64,000 nucleotides of DNA. Source: CAWJMD01 sp963843835. Its GTDB lineage: Bacteria; Actinomycetota; Actinomycetes; Actinomycetales; CAWJMD01. This document shows, in pieces, positions 44,326 to 52,283 of the stretch. Where the stretch lies: contig CAWJMD010000001.1 of assembly GCA_963843835.1 (NCBI GenBank), positions 62,001-126,000 of the forward strand. Reading direction: 5' to 3'. The notes under the pieces were generated by a model. That model had not been told where the DNA came from. It made no database searches and worked only from the letters and a program-made list of their open reading frames with translations. Each line of letters opens with the position of its first letter. The first letter of the stretch is position 1. The position numbers and the translations under genes were made by a program.

Positions 44326-45251
44326 GCACCCGCCCCGGCGCGCACCCCTCCCCGGAGGAGGTCGACGCCCTGCTCGACCCCGCCGGCGGGGACCCGGCGG
44401 TGGCCGAGCACGTGCACGGCTGCTCCCGGTGCCACGAGGTGCGGACGTCGCTCTCACACGTGCGGGCGCTGCTGCACGAGGAGTCCCTGCGCGTCCCCGT
44501 CGCCCCGCCGGACCTGGACGCACGGATCGCGGCCGCCCTGACGTCGGCCGGCCCCGTCCTCCCGTCCCAGCCGCAGGTCGGGCCCGAGCGTGCGGAGGTC
44601 GCGGCCGGAGCCGACGTCGTCCCCCTCGACTCCCGGCGACGGCGTGCTCCGCGCTGGCTGGGCGCCGCTGCGGGTGTCGCGGTGCTCGGTGGTGCCGCCC
44701 TGGTCACCGCGCAGCTGGTGGGCGGTTCCACGGCCGTGGACAGCAGCAGCGCCGGCGGCGCCGCCGACAGCTCCGTCGCCGAGCAGGCCCCCACGGCGCT
44801 CGCGGGTCCCGGCGCGGGCCTGCAGGCACTGGCGACGGGCCGCGACTACGGACCGGCCACGCTGCCCGACCAGGTGGACGACCTCGTCGCCGACGCCCGG
44901 TCCGGTGCGGGCCCCGGCGAGGCCCCCGCGGCCGGGGGGACCCAGGAGGACGAGTCACCGGGGGACCAGTCGGCGCAGGGGTCGGACGGCGGTGCCGAGC
45001 CACGCAGCGGGTCGACCCTGCCGGCCGCCCTGGGTCCCCTCAGCACCCCGGCCGGCGTCGACGAGTGCCTCGCCGCCCTGGGAGCAGGTGGGCAGGTCCC
45101 CCTGGCCGTCGACCTCGCGACGTACCAGGGCGAGCCCGCGGCCGTCATCGTCCTGCCGTCCACCCGCGGTGGGGTCGACGTGTGGGTCGTCTCACGCACC
45201 TGCACGACCGGCGCCGACGGGGTGCAGCAGTTCACGCACCTCGACCGCTGA
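44322..45251 (+). CDS. anti-sigma factor with zinc-finger (ZAS-like) motif
   Basis: This 309-residue membrane protein has an N-terminal anti-sigma domain with the Hx3Cx2C zinc motif (His30, Cys34, Cys37 in EHVHGCSRCHEV). One transmembrane helix is at about 113-131 (LGAAAGVAVLGGAALVTAQL). A long low-complexity extracellular linker leads to a C-terminal extracellular domain of about 70 residues (PAGVDECLAALGAGGQVPLAVDLA) containing two cysteines that could form a disulfide. It is predicted to hold SigM inactive until an outside signal arrives. The gene overlaps sigM (GTGA). Confidence 0.88.
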   Translation: MSTRPGAHPSPEEVDALLDPAGGDPAVAEHVHGCSRCHEVRTSLSHVRALLHEESLRVPVAPPDLDARIAAALTSAGPVLPSQPQVGPERAEVAAGADVVPLDSRRRRAPRWLGAAAGVAVLGGAALVTAQLVGGSTAVDSSSAGGAADSSVAEQAPTALAGPGAGLQALATGRDYGPATLPDQVDDLVADARSGAGPGEAPAAGGTQEDESPGDQSAQGSDGGAEPRSGSTLPAALGPLSTPAGVDECLAALGAGGQVPLAVDLATYQGEPAAVIVLPSTRGGVDVWVVSRTCTTGADGVQQFTHLDR

Positions 45252-45264
45252 CGCCGGAGGGCGC

Positions 45265-45291
45265 GGGAACAGCGCACCCGTACCATCGGTT
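45265..45291 (+). promoter_or_regulatory. SigR/SigH-type promoter for trxB
   Basis: GGGAAC (45265-45270), 18 nt after GGAAC, then GTT (45289-45291) fits the GGAAY-N18-GTT pattern known for SigR/SigH, the thiol-oxidative-stress ECF sigma factors that control trxB in Actinomycetota. It lies 56 bp upstream of the trxB GTG. Confidence 0.6.
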
Positions 45292-45346
45292 GACCACACC
45301 GCAGGCCGCTGACCGCGGTACCCCGAAGACAGGCAGGCAGCCCAGC

Positions 45347-46327
45347 GTGAGCACAGAGAACGACGACGTCCGCAGCGTGATCATCGTGGGCTCCGGCCCG
45401 GCCGGGTACACCGCGGCGCTGTACGCGGCACGCGCCAATCTCAGCCCCCTCGTCCTCGCCGGTGAGGTCACCTCCGGCGGCGCCCTGATGAACACCACCG
45501 AGGTCGAGAACTACCCCGGCTTCCCGCAGGGCCTGATGGGCCCCGAGCTGATGGAGGCGATGCAGGCTCAGGCCGAGCGCTTCGGCGCCCAGGTCGAGTT
45601 CGCGGACGCGACCCAGCTCGACCTCTCCGGACCGGTGAAGACGGTCGTCACCGGTCGCGGTGAGACCTACCGGGCCCGCACCGTGATCCTGGCGACCGGG
45701 TCCGCCTACCGCGAGATCGGGCTGGAGAACGAGAAGCGCCTGTCCGGGTACGGCGTCTCGTGGTGCGCCACGTGCGACGGCTTCTTCTTCAAGGAGCAGG
45801 ACATCGCGGTCGTCGGCGGCGGGGACTCGGCCATCGAGGAGGCGACGTTCCTCACGCGCTTCGCCAGGTCCGTGACCATCGTGCACCGTCGCGACGAGCT
45901 GCGTGCGTCCAAGATCATGCAGGACCGCGCCTTCAACGACCCGAAGATCTCGTTCGCCTGGAACAGCGAGGTCGTCGACGTGCTCGGCGACACCAAGGTC
46001 TCGGGCATTCGTCTGCGGGACACCGCCACCGGCGAGGAGCGCGAGCTGGGCGTCACCGGGCTGTTCGTCGCGATCGGCCACGACCCCCGGGTCGAGCTCT
46101 TCAAGGGACAGATCGACCTCACGCCCCAGGGCTTCGCAGCGGTCGAGGGTCGCTCGTCGCGCACCTCGCTGCCCGGTGTCTTCGCCTGCGGGGACGTCGT
46201 CGACCACGAGTACATGCAGGCGGTCACGGCGGCCGGGTCCGGCTGCGTGGCCGCCCTGGACGCCGAGCGCTTCCTCGCCGCCCTCGACGACGCTCCGGCC
46301 GAGGAGACCGTCGGCGCCCACGCCTAG
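45347..46327 (+). CDS. trxB: thioredoxin-disulfide reductase
   Basis: This 326-residue low-molecular-weight thioredoxin reductase has the FAD motif GSGPAG at 15-20, the redox-active CATC (Cys140, Cys143), the NADPH motif GGGDSAIEEA near 158 and a C-terminal ACGDVVDHEYMQAVTAAGSGCVAA. It uses NADPH to reduce thioredoxin. The GTG at 45347 is preferred, since upstream in-frame codons run back through the anti-sigma gene. The putative SigR/SigH-type promoter upstream would link it to oxidative stress. trxA follows 61 bp later. Confidence 0.96.
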   Translation: MSTENDDVRSVIIVGSGPAGYTAALYAARANLSPLVLAGEVTSGGALMNTTEVENYPGFPQGLMGPELMEAMQAQAERFGAQVEFADATQLDLSGPVKTVVTGRGETYRARTVILATGSAYREIGLENEKRLSGYGVSWCATCDGFFFKEQDIAVVGGGDSAIEEATFLTRFARSVTIVHRRDELRASKIMQDRAFNDPKISFAWNSEVVDVLGDTKVSGIRLRDTATGEERELGVTGLFVAIGHDPRVELFKGQIDLTPQGFAAVEGRSSRTSLPGVFACGDVVDHEYMQAVTAAGSGCVAALDAERFLAALDDAPAEETVGAHA

Positions 46328-46388
46328 CCTGCACGCACCGCACGTCGCGCGACACCATCCCCACACCGACCGAGAGGAACCAGCCCAG

Positions 46389-46715
46389 ATGGGCGAGACC
46401 AAGAACGTCACCGACGACACCTTCGAGGCGGAGGTGCTGAAGGCCGACAGGCCCGTGCTGGTGGACTTCTGGGCGCCCTGGTGCGGCCCGTGCCGTCGTG
46501 TGTCGCCGATCCTCGAGGAGCTGGCGGCCGAGCACAGCGACAAGATCACGGTCGTGAAGGTCAACACCGACGAGAACCCCAAGGTCTCCGCCGCGTACGG
46601 CATCGTGTCGATCCCGACGATGAACGTGTACTCCGGCGGTGAGCTGGTGAAGTCCATCAAGGGCGCCATGCCGAAGCCGATCCTCGTGCGCGAGCTGGGC
46701 GACTTCATCGGCTGA
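46389..46715 (+). CDS. trxA: thioredoxin
   Basis: This 108-residue thioredoxin has the active site WCGPC (Cys32, Cys35) in DFWAPWCGPCRRVSPILEEL, the conserved cis-proline in SIPTMNVY and GGELVKSIKGAMPK. It is the cytosolic dithiol reductant served by TrxB. ATG at 46389. Only one base separates its stop from the ATG of the amidase gene, so the two are cotranscribed. Confidence 0.97.
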   Translation: MGETKNVTDDTFEAEVLKADRPVLVDFWAPWCGPCRRVSPILEELAAEHSDKITVVKVNTDENPKVSAAYGIVSIPTMNVYSGGELVKSIKGAMPKPILVRELGDFIG

Positions 46716-46716
46716 C

Positions 46717-47913
46717 ATGACCACGACGCCGCGCGCGCCGCGCTCCCCTGGTGGGACGGCCGGCATCCTGCGCGCCGGTGACCGCGGTCCGCGGGTGCAG
46801 GCCGTCCGCGAGCAGCTGGTCGCGCTCGGACACCTCGACGCGCCGCAGGGCGAGGACGAGCCGGCCTTCGACGACGACGTCACCCGGGCGGTGCGCGCCT
46901 TCCAGCAGCAGAGGGGGCTCACGGCCGACGGGCTCGTGGGGCCGGAGACGGCGCTGTCGCTCCAGTCGGCGCGGTGGCGGCTCGGCGACCGCATCCTGTG
47001 GCACGTCCCGGGCCACCTGCTGCAGGGCGACGACGTCGTGGGGCTGCAGCGACAGCTGCAGCGGCTCGGCGTCTTCACCGGCCGCGTCGACGGGTTGTTC
47101 GGCCCGCAGACCGAGCGGGGGCTGCGCGAGCTCCAGCGCGGTGTCGGCCTCCCGCCCGACGGCACCTGCGGACCCGACACCCTCCGCGCCCTGTCCCACC
47201 TGGGCCGCACCGTCTCCGGCGGCGACCTGGCCGCCCTGCACGAGCGCGACCGGGTCGCGTCGACCGGCTCGCGCCTCGTCGGCAAGGTGGTCGTGATCGA
47301 CCCCGGCCACGGCGGGGACGACCCCGGTGCCCGGGGCAACGACCTCGAGGAGGCCACGGTCGTCCTCGATCTGGCCCGTCGGCTGGAGGGTCGGCTCACC
47401 ACGTCCGGGGTGACCGCCGTGCTCACCCGCGACCGTGACCAGAACCCGTCCGACGAGGAGCGCGCGAGCCTGGCCCAGGCCGTCGGGGCCGACGTGTTCC
47501 TCTCCCTGCACTGCGACTCGGGTGAGCGGACGCAGTCCGAGCAGGCCGAGGGGGTCGCCTCGTTCTTCTGGGGCGGCTACGACTCCACGTCGTTCTCCGG
47601 CGCAGGTCAGCGGCTGGCGGGGCTGGTGCAGAGCGAGGTGGTCTCGCGCACCGGTCTGGTGGACTGCCGCACGCACCCCCGCACCTGGGACCTGCTTCGC
47701 CTCACTCACATGCCTGCCGTCCGGGTCGAGCTGGGGTACCTGACCAGCCCCCGCGACGCCCGGCGCCTGGCCGACCCGGCGTTCCGCGACACGTGCGCGG
47801 AGGCCCTCCTCGCCGCTGTCCAACGGCTCTACTTCACCGAGCCGGAGGACTGGACGACCGGCACCCTCAGCGTCGACGACGTGCGGGCGCTCTCCCAGCT
47901 GCGCGGGGAGTAG
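46717..47913 (+). CDS. cwlM: N-acetylmuramoyl-L-alanine amidase family protein, CwlM-like
   Basis: This 398-residue protein has two peptidoglycan-binding domains (about 15-85, with AFDDDVTRAVRAFQQQRGL; and about 105-175, with LFGPQTERGLRELQRGVGL) followed by an Amidase_3 domain. Zinc and catalytic residues appear retained: His in DPGHGG, Glu in LEEATVV, His in SLHCDS and the late Glu in VRVELGYL. There is no signal peptide, so the protein is cytoplasmic, as is CwlM (Rv3915), which occupies the same place after trxB-trxA and acts as a phospho-dependent activator of MurA in mycobacteria. A regulatory role rather than wall cleavage is inferred from those features. Confidence 0.9.
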   Translation: MTTTPRAPRSPGGTAGILRAGDRGPRVQAVREQLVALGHLDAPQGEDEPAFDDDVTRAVRAFQQQRGLTADGLVGPETALSLQSARWRLGDRILWHVPGHLLQGDDVVGLQRQLQRLGVFTGRVDGLFGPQTERGLRELQRGVGLPPDGTCGPDTLRALSHLGRTVSGGDLAALHERDRVASTGSRLVGKVVVIDPGHGGDDPGARGNDLEEATVVLDLARRLEGRLTTSGVTAVLTRDRDQNPSDEERASLAQAVGADVFLSLHCDSGERTQSEQAEGVASFFWGGYDSTSFSGAGQRLAGLVQSEVVSRTGLVDCRTHPRTWDLLRLTHMPAVRVELGYLTSPRDARRLADPAFRDTCAEALLAAVQRLYFTEPEDWTTGTLSVDDVRALSQLRGE

Positions 47914-47916
47914 CGC

Positions 47917-48546
47917 TCAGCTGGACAGCGCGGGGACCCGTACGGTGCCGAGGATCTTCTCCAGCGCCTGCTCGACGTCCTCACGCCAGGACAGCGCGGT
48001 CCGCAGGTCGAGCCGCAGCCGCGGGTTCCTCGGGTGGGGGCGGACGGTCTTGAAGCCGACGGCGAGCAGGAAGTCGGACGGGACGACGCACCCGTGCCCC
48101 GGCCCGATGCCCACCTCGGACCGGTCGGTGGTCCCGAACGCCTCGATCGCCCGGACGCCCCGCCGGGTCAGGTCCTTGGCAGCCCCCTGGACGAGCATCC
48201 GCCCGATCCCGCCGCCACGGTGCACGGGCTGCACCGCGCCGGTCATCAGCAGGACGGCGTCGGCGCTCACCGGTGAGGTCGCGAAGCCGATCGACCGTGG
48301 CACGAACGCCGGTGGTGCGTACGTCACGAAGCCCACGGGCTCGTCGTCCACGTAGGCGATGCGCCCGCAGCTGCCCCACTCGAGCAGGACGGAGGACAGC
48401 CACGCCTCCTTCTCGAACTCCACGTCGCCGGCCTTCTCGGCGTCCCGCGCGGCCGTCGGCGCCAGCTCCCAGGCGACGCAGCGGCGGCAGGGGCGCGGCA
48501 GGTCCCCCACCGTGTCGAGGGTCAGCGCGCCGAGCCGGCGGCTCAC
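47917..48546 (-). CDS. GNAT family acetyltransferase (Rv3916c-like)
   Basis: This 209-residue protein has an N-terminal Cys-containing stretch (LPRPCRRCVAWEL) and a GNAT core: GRIAYVDDEPVGFVTYAP, then LLMTGAVQPVHRGGGIGRMLVQGAAKDL, where RGGGIGR is the acetyl-CoA P-loop. The C-terminal part holds FKTVRPHPRNPRLRLDLR. It lies where Rv3916c lies, between the amidase and parB regions, and converges on the amidase with 3 bp between stops. Its acceptor substrate is unknown. It is transcribed after a 46-residue membrane protein gene. Confidence 0.8.
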   Translation of the reverse strand: MSRRLGALTLDTVGDLPRPCRRCVAWELAPTAARDAEKAGDVEFEKEAWLSSVLLEWGSCGRIAYVDDEPVGFVTYAPPAFVPRSIGFATSPVSADAVLLMTGAVQPVHRGGGIGRMLVQGAAKDLTRRGVRAIEAFGTTDRSEVGIGPGHGCVVPSDFLLAVGFKTVRPHPRNPRLRLDLRTALSWREDVEQALEKILGTVRVPALSS

Positions 48547-48565
48547 CTGGTCACCGGTCCCCTGG

Positions 48566-48706
48566 TCACCGCGTCGCCGAGCCCGTCGCGGCGGTGGGGT
48601 CGTAGCCGTCCTGGACGGGCCAGCGGCGGGGTCGTAGGAGAGCCCCCACGAAGGCTGCCGCCGCGCCGAGGAGCACCCCCATGAGCACGGACCGCGCGAG
48701 CTTCAT
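48566..48706 (-). CDS. 46-residue single-pass membrane protein
   Basis: A small ORF on the minus strand encodes MKLARSVLMGVLLGAAAAF then VGALLRPRRW and a short polar tail. It has one N-terminal hydrophobic helix and a basic stop-transfer patch (RPRR), a pattern common to small membrane proteins of Actinobacteria. The TGA lies 19 bp before the GNAT start, so it may lead a two-gene operon. It is too short for length-based calling, and the evidence is its composition and position. Confidence 0.5.
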   Translation of the reverse strand: MKLARSVLMGVLLGAAAAFVGALLRPRRWPVQDGYDPTAATGSATR

Positions 48707-48836
48707 GTCAGACTCCCCATGGCGTCTCTCCGCCGGCACCGCACGAGCCGACGAGGTGATGTCGTCGACTGGCGTCCACGGTCCTCACCTGCGGCCCCAT
48801 CGTAGGACGCGTCCGGAGCGAGAAGAAGGAGTGGCT

Positions 48837-50183
48837 GTGCCACCGGAGGGTCCCGAACGCGCCACCTCCCCGGCCCGGGGCACCCGGCTGGACCCGTGGG
48901 CCGACGCCTACGCCTCCCGGGCCCACGGCATGGCCGCCTCCCAGATCCGGGCCCTGTTCGCGGTGGCCAGCCGTCCCGAGGTCGTCTCGCTCGCGGGCGG
49001 CATGCCCAACCTCGCGGCCCTCCCGATGGACGCGGTGGCGCGGGTCGCCGGTGACCTGGTGGCCGAGCACGGGACGACGGCCCTGCAGTACGGCTCCGGT
49101 CAGGGCGATCCCGGGCTGCGCGAGGCCATCTGCACCGTGATGGCCGAGCAGGGCATCGCGGCGCACGCCGACGACGTGGTGGTGACCACCGGCTCGCAGC
49201 AGGCTCTCGACCTGGTCACCCGCGTCTTCTGCGACCCCGGCGACACCGTGGTCGCCGAGGCCCCCAGCTACGTCGGGGCACTCGGCGTGTTCCGTGCCTA
49301 CCAGGCAGACGTCGTGCACACGCCCCTCGACGAGCACGGGCTCGACCCTGTGGCGCTGGACGAGACGCTGACCAGCCTGCGCGCCGCCGGTCGGACCGTG
49401 AAGCTGCTCTACACGGTTCCCAACCACCACAATCCCGCGGGCGTCACCCTGTCGGCGCCACGCCGGGCGCGGGTGCTCGAGATCGCGCGCCGCCATGGGG
49501 TTCTCGTGCTCGAGGACGACCCGTACGGCCTCCTCGGCTTCGACGCCGACCCCCTGCCGGCCATCCGCAGCCTCGACGACGAGGGGGTGGTCTACCTCGG
49601 GTCGTTCTCCAAGACGTTCGCCCCCGGCCTGCGGGTCGGCTGGGCACTGGCGCCGCACGGCGTGCGCGAGAAGCTCGTCCTCGCGAGCGAGTCCGCGATC
49701 CTGTGCCCCTCGTCGTTCAGCCAGCTCGTGGTCTCGCGGTACCTCGCCACGCACGACTGGCGCCACCAGGTGAAGCTGTTCCGCGAGGTGTACCGCGAGC
49801 GTCGGGATGCGCTGGTCGGAGCGCTGGAGTCCCTTCTGCCGCAGACCACCTGGACGGTTCCCGGCGGGGGGTTCTACGTCTGGGCGAAACTGCCCGAGCC
49901 ACTCGACGCGCAGGCCATGCTTCCCCGCGCGGTGACGGCCAGGGTCGCCTACGTGCCCGGCACGGCGTTCTACGCCGACCACGCCGCGGCGGCCGGGCGG
50001 CACCACCTGAGGCTCTCGTACTGCTTCCCGACCCCGGAGCGGATCGTCGAGGGGGTCCGCCGCCTCGCGGGGGTCGTCGAAGCCGAGCTCGAGCTGATCG
50101 ACACGTTCGGCCCGGGGGCAGCGGCGGCTCCTGCCGAGGCTGACGAGACCGAAACGCTCTCTCCCGCGCCGGATCTGACGTGA
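48837..50183 (+). CDS. class I/II PLP-dependent aminotransferase (2-aminoadipate transaminase-like)
   Basis: This 448-residue fold-type I enzyme of the MocR/LysN-like aminotransferase type carries ALQYGSGQGDPGLREAI, VVTTGSQQALDLVTRVF, VPNHHNPAGVTLS (substrate and PLP contacts), LEDDPYGLL and the PLP lysine in SFSKTFAPGLRVGW, with LRLSYCF near the end. There is no helix-turn-helix domain, so it is an enzyme and not a MocR regulator. Substrate is uncertain (aminoadipate or aromatic/branched amino acids). AGAAGGA at 48823-48829 favours the GTG at 48837. The stop overlaps the ddl-like gene GTG. Confidence 0.88.
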   Translation: MPPEGPERATSPARGTRLDPWADAYASRAHGMAASQIRALFAVASRPEVVSLAGGMPNLAALPMDAVARVAGDLVAEHGTTALQYGSGQGDPGLREAICTVMAEQGIAAHADDVVVTTGSQQALDLVTRVFCDPGDTVVAEAPSYVGALGVFRAYQADVVHTPLDEHGLDPVALDETLTSLRAAGRTVKLLYTVPNHHNPAGVTLSAPRRARVLEIARRHGVLVLEDDPYGLLGFDADPLPAIRSLDDEGVVYLGSFSKTFAPGLRVGWALAPHGVREKLVLASESAILCPSSFSQLVVSRYLATHDWRHQVKLFREVYRERRDALVGALESLLPQTTWTVPGGGFYVWAKLPEPLDAQAMLPRAVTARVAYVPGTAFYADHAAAAGRHHLRLSYCFPTPERIVEGVRRLAGVVEAELELIDTFGPGAAAAPAEADETETLSPAPDLT

Positions 50184-51124
50184 GCGGACCCTCCGTTCTC
50201 GTCGTGGCCGGTGGACTCAGCCACGAGCGTGACGTCTCCCTCCGATCCGGTCGCCGGGTCGCCGACGCCCTGCGGGAGGCAGGGTGCGACGTGCGGGTCG
50301 CCGACCTGGACGCGGCACTGCTGCCGATGCTCCGCCAGGAGGCGCCGGACCTCGTGTGGCCCCTGCTCCACGGCACGAGCGGTGAGGACGGCTCGGTGCG
50401 CGACGTGCTGGAGGCCCTCGGCGTCCGCTATCTCGGTTCCGCCCCGCAGGCGTGCCGTCGCACCTTCGACAAGCCGGTCGCCGGCGACGTGGTGGGGCGT
50501 GCCGGGGTCCTGGTGCCTGAGTCGTTCTCCCTGCCGCACAGCGTCTTCCGTGAGCTGGGGGCCGGTGCGGTGCTCGATGCGGTCGTGTCGCGCCTCGACC
50601 TGCCCCTCGTGGTGAAGCCCGCCCGCGGAGGCTCCGCCCTCGGGGTCACCGTCGTGGACGACCGTGGCCAGCTGCCGCGGGCCATGGTCGACTGCTTCGC
50701 CTACGACGAGGTGGCCCTCCTGCAGCGAGCGGTCCGGGGCGTCGAGGTCGCCGTGAGCGTCGTCGACACGGGTTCGGGGCCGCGCGCGCTGCCCGCTGTC
50801 GAGATCGTGCCGGCGGGAGCCGCCTACGACTACGCCGCCCGCTACACCGCCGGCGGTACCGAGTACTTCGCCCCCGCCCGGCTCGAGGACGACGTCGCCG
50901 AGGCCGCCGCCGGCGTGGCGCTCACGGTCCACGAGGCCCTCGGCCTGCGGGAGGTGTCCCGCACCGACCTGATCGTCGCGGGGTCGGACGTGTGGTTCCT
51001 CGAGGCGAACGTGGCGCCGGGGATGACCGAGACGTCCCTGCTGCCCCAGGCCGTCGTCGCGGCCGGGGAGCGACTTCCCGACGTCTACCGGTCGATGGTG
51101 GACGTCGCGCTTGCCCGGAGCTAG
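50180..51124 (+). CDS. ddl: D-alanine--D-alanine ligase family protein (ATP-grasp)
   Basis: This 314-residue ATP-grasp ligase has GGLSHERDVSLRSGRRVADAL at the N-terminus (the D-Ala1 site), VWPLLHGTSGEDGSVRDVLEALGV, LPLVVKPARGGSALGVTVV (ATP binding) and a late LIVAGSDVWFLEANVAPGMTE then TSLLPQA (metal and D-Ala2 site). It joins two D-alanines for peptidoglycan precursor synthesis. It could be a second, origin-linked Ddl paralogue, because Actinomycetota often have another ddl elsewhere. It is coupled to the aminotransferase gene by a GTGA overlap and converges with parB across a 64-bp gap. Confidence 0.85.
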   Translation: MSGPSVLVVAGGLSHERDVSLRSGRRVADALREAGCDVRVADLDAALLPMLRQEAPDLVWPLLHGTSGEDGSVRDVLEALGVRYLGSAPQACRRTFDKPVAGDVVGRAGVLVPESFSLPHSVFRELGAGAVLDAVVSRLDLPLVVKPARGGSALGVTVVDDRGQLPRAMVDCFAYDEVALLQRAVRGVEVAVSVVDTGSGPRALPAVEIVPAGAAYDYAARYTAGGTEYFAPARLEDDVAEAAAGVALTVHEALGLREVSRTDLIVAGSDVWFLEANVAPGMTETSLLPQAVVAAGERLPDVYRSMVDVALARS

Positions 51125-51188
51125 TGGTCAGGGCGTGAGATCGCCTGTGGCACAACGGTTCTCGGTCTGAGATCGCGCGTTGGAGCCC

Positions 51189-52283
51189 TCAGCTGCGGAA
51201 CAGCCCCTTCACGTCGGGAGCCAGCAGCTCCAGGATCCGGTTGAGGTCCTCGACGGACGCGAAGTCCACGGTGATCTTCCCCCGTCGACTGCCCAGGGCC
51301 ACCTTCACGCGCGTGTCCAGACGGTCCGACAGGCGCTCCGCGAGCTCGTCCAGGGCGTCATGGCGCTGACCCGCCCTGGCGGTCCGCCGCTTCGGAGCCG
51401 TCTCGGCGTCCCCGCCGACCGCGACGACCTCCTCGGTGGCCCGCACGGACAACCCCTCCGCCACGATCCGCTGGGCCAGACGCTCCATGGCCGCGGCGTC
51501 GGCGAGCCCGAGCAGGGCCCGCGCGTGCCCGGCCGACAGGACGCCGGCCGCGACCCGGCGCTGGACCAGCGGCGGCAGGTTCAGCAACCGCAGCGTGTTG
51601 GAGATCTGCGGGCGGCTGCGCCCGATCCGGCCGGCCAGCTCGTCGTGGGTGCACCCGAAGTCCTCGAGCAGCTGCGAGTACGCGGCGGCCTCCTCGAGCG
51701 GGTTGAGCTCGCTGCGGTGCAGGTTCTCCAGGAGGGCGTCACGGAGCAGGTCGTCGTCCGCGGTCTCCCGCACGATCGCCGGGATGGTCTCCAGGCCGGC
51801 CTCCTGGCTGGCCCGCCAGCGCCGCTCCCCCATCACGAGCTCGTAGCGCACCTGGTCGTCCAGCTCGCCGGCCGCGGCCCGTCCTTCGGTGGAGAGTGGA
51901 CGGACGACCACGGGCTGGAGGATCCCGATCTCGCGCACCGAGTGCGCCAGCTCCGCCAGGGCGTCCTGGTCGAACACCGACCGCGGCTGCCGCGGGTTGG
52001 GGATGATCTGCGCGAGCGGGATCTCCGCGAACGTGGCGCCCGGGACGGGGACGAGGCGTCCGTCCTGGCTCGGCTCCCAGTCGCCATCCTGGGGGCGGGG
52101 CTCGTCGGCGCTGGTGGTGGGAGCGCCGTCCTGCGCCGCCACCTCGGTGGCCGCCGGTGGGGGCGCCACCGGCGCGCCGGGGAAGAAGACGTCCACCGGT
52201 CGCTCCTGCGTGCCCGTGGCCGTCCCCGTGCTGGGGATCAGTGCTCCGAGGCCTCGTCCCAGTCCGCGCTTCTTGTCGCTCAC
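51189..52283 (-). CDS. parB: chromosome partitioning protein ParB
   Basis: This 364-residue CTP-dependent DNA clamp starts with the ParA-stimulating N-terminus KKRGLGRGLGALIP. The CTP-binding ParB/Srx domain follows with PNPRQPRSVFD and GERRWRAS, then ENLHRSELNPLEEA, an HTH region (THDELAGRIGRSRPQISNTLRLLNLPP) that reads parS, and a C-terminal dimer domain (KITVDFASVEDLNRILELL). It loads on the parS sites found within parA and rsmG. The GTG overlaps the parA stop. Confidence 0.96.
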   Translation of the reverse strand: MSDKKRGLGRGLGALIPSTGTATGTQERPVDVFFPGAPVAPPPAATEVAAQDGAPTTSADEPRPQDGDWEPSQDGRLVPVPGATFAEIPLAQIIPNPRQPRSVFDQDALAELAHSVREIGILQPVVVRPLSTEGRAAAGELDDQVRYELVMGERRWRASQEAGLETIPAIVRETADDDLLRDALLENLHRSELNPLEEAAAYSQLLEDFGCTHDELAGRIGRSRPQISNTLRLLNLPPLVQRRVAAGVLSAGHARALLGLADAAAMERLAQRIVAEGLSVRATEEVVAVGGDAETAPKRRTARAGQRHDALDELAERLSDRLDTRVKVALGSRRGKITVDFASVEDLNRILELLAPDVKGLFRS

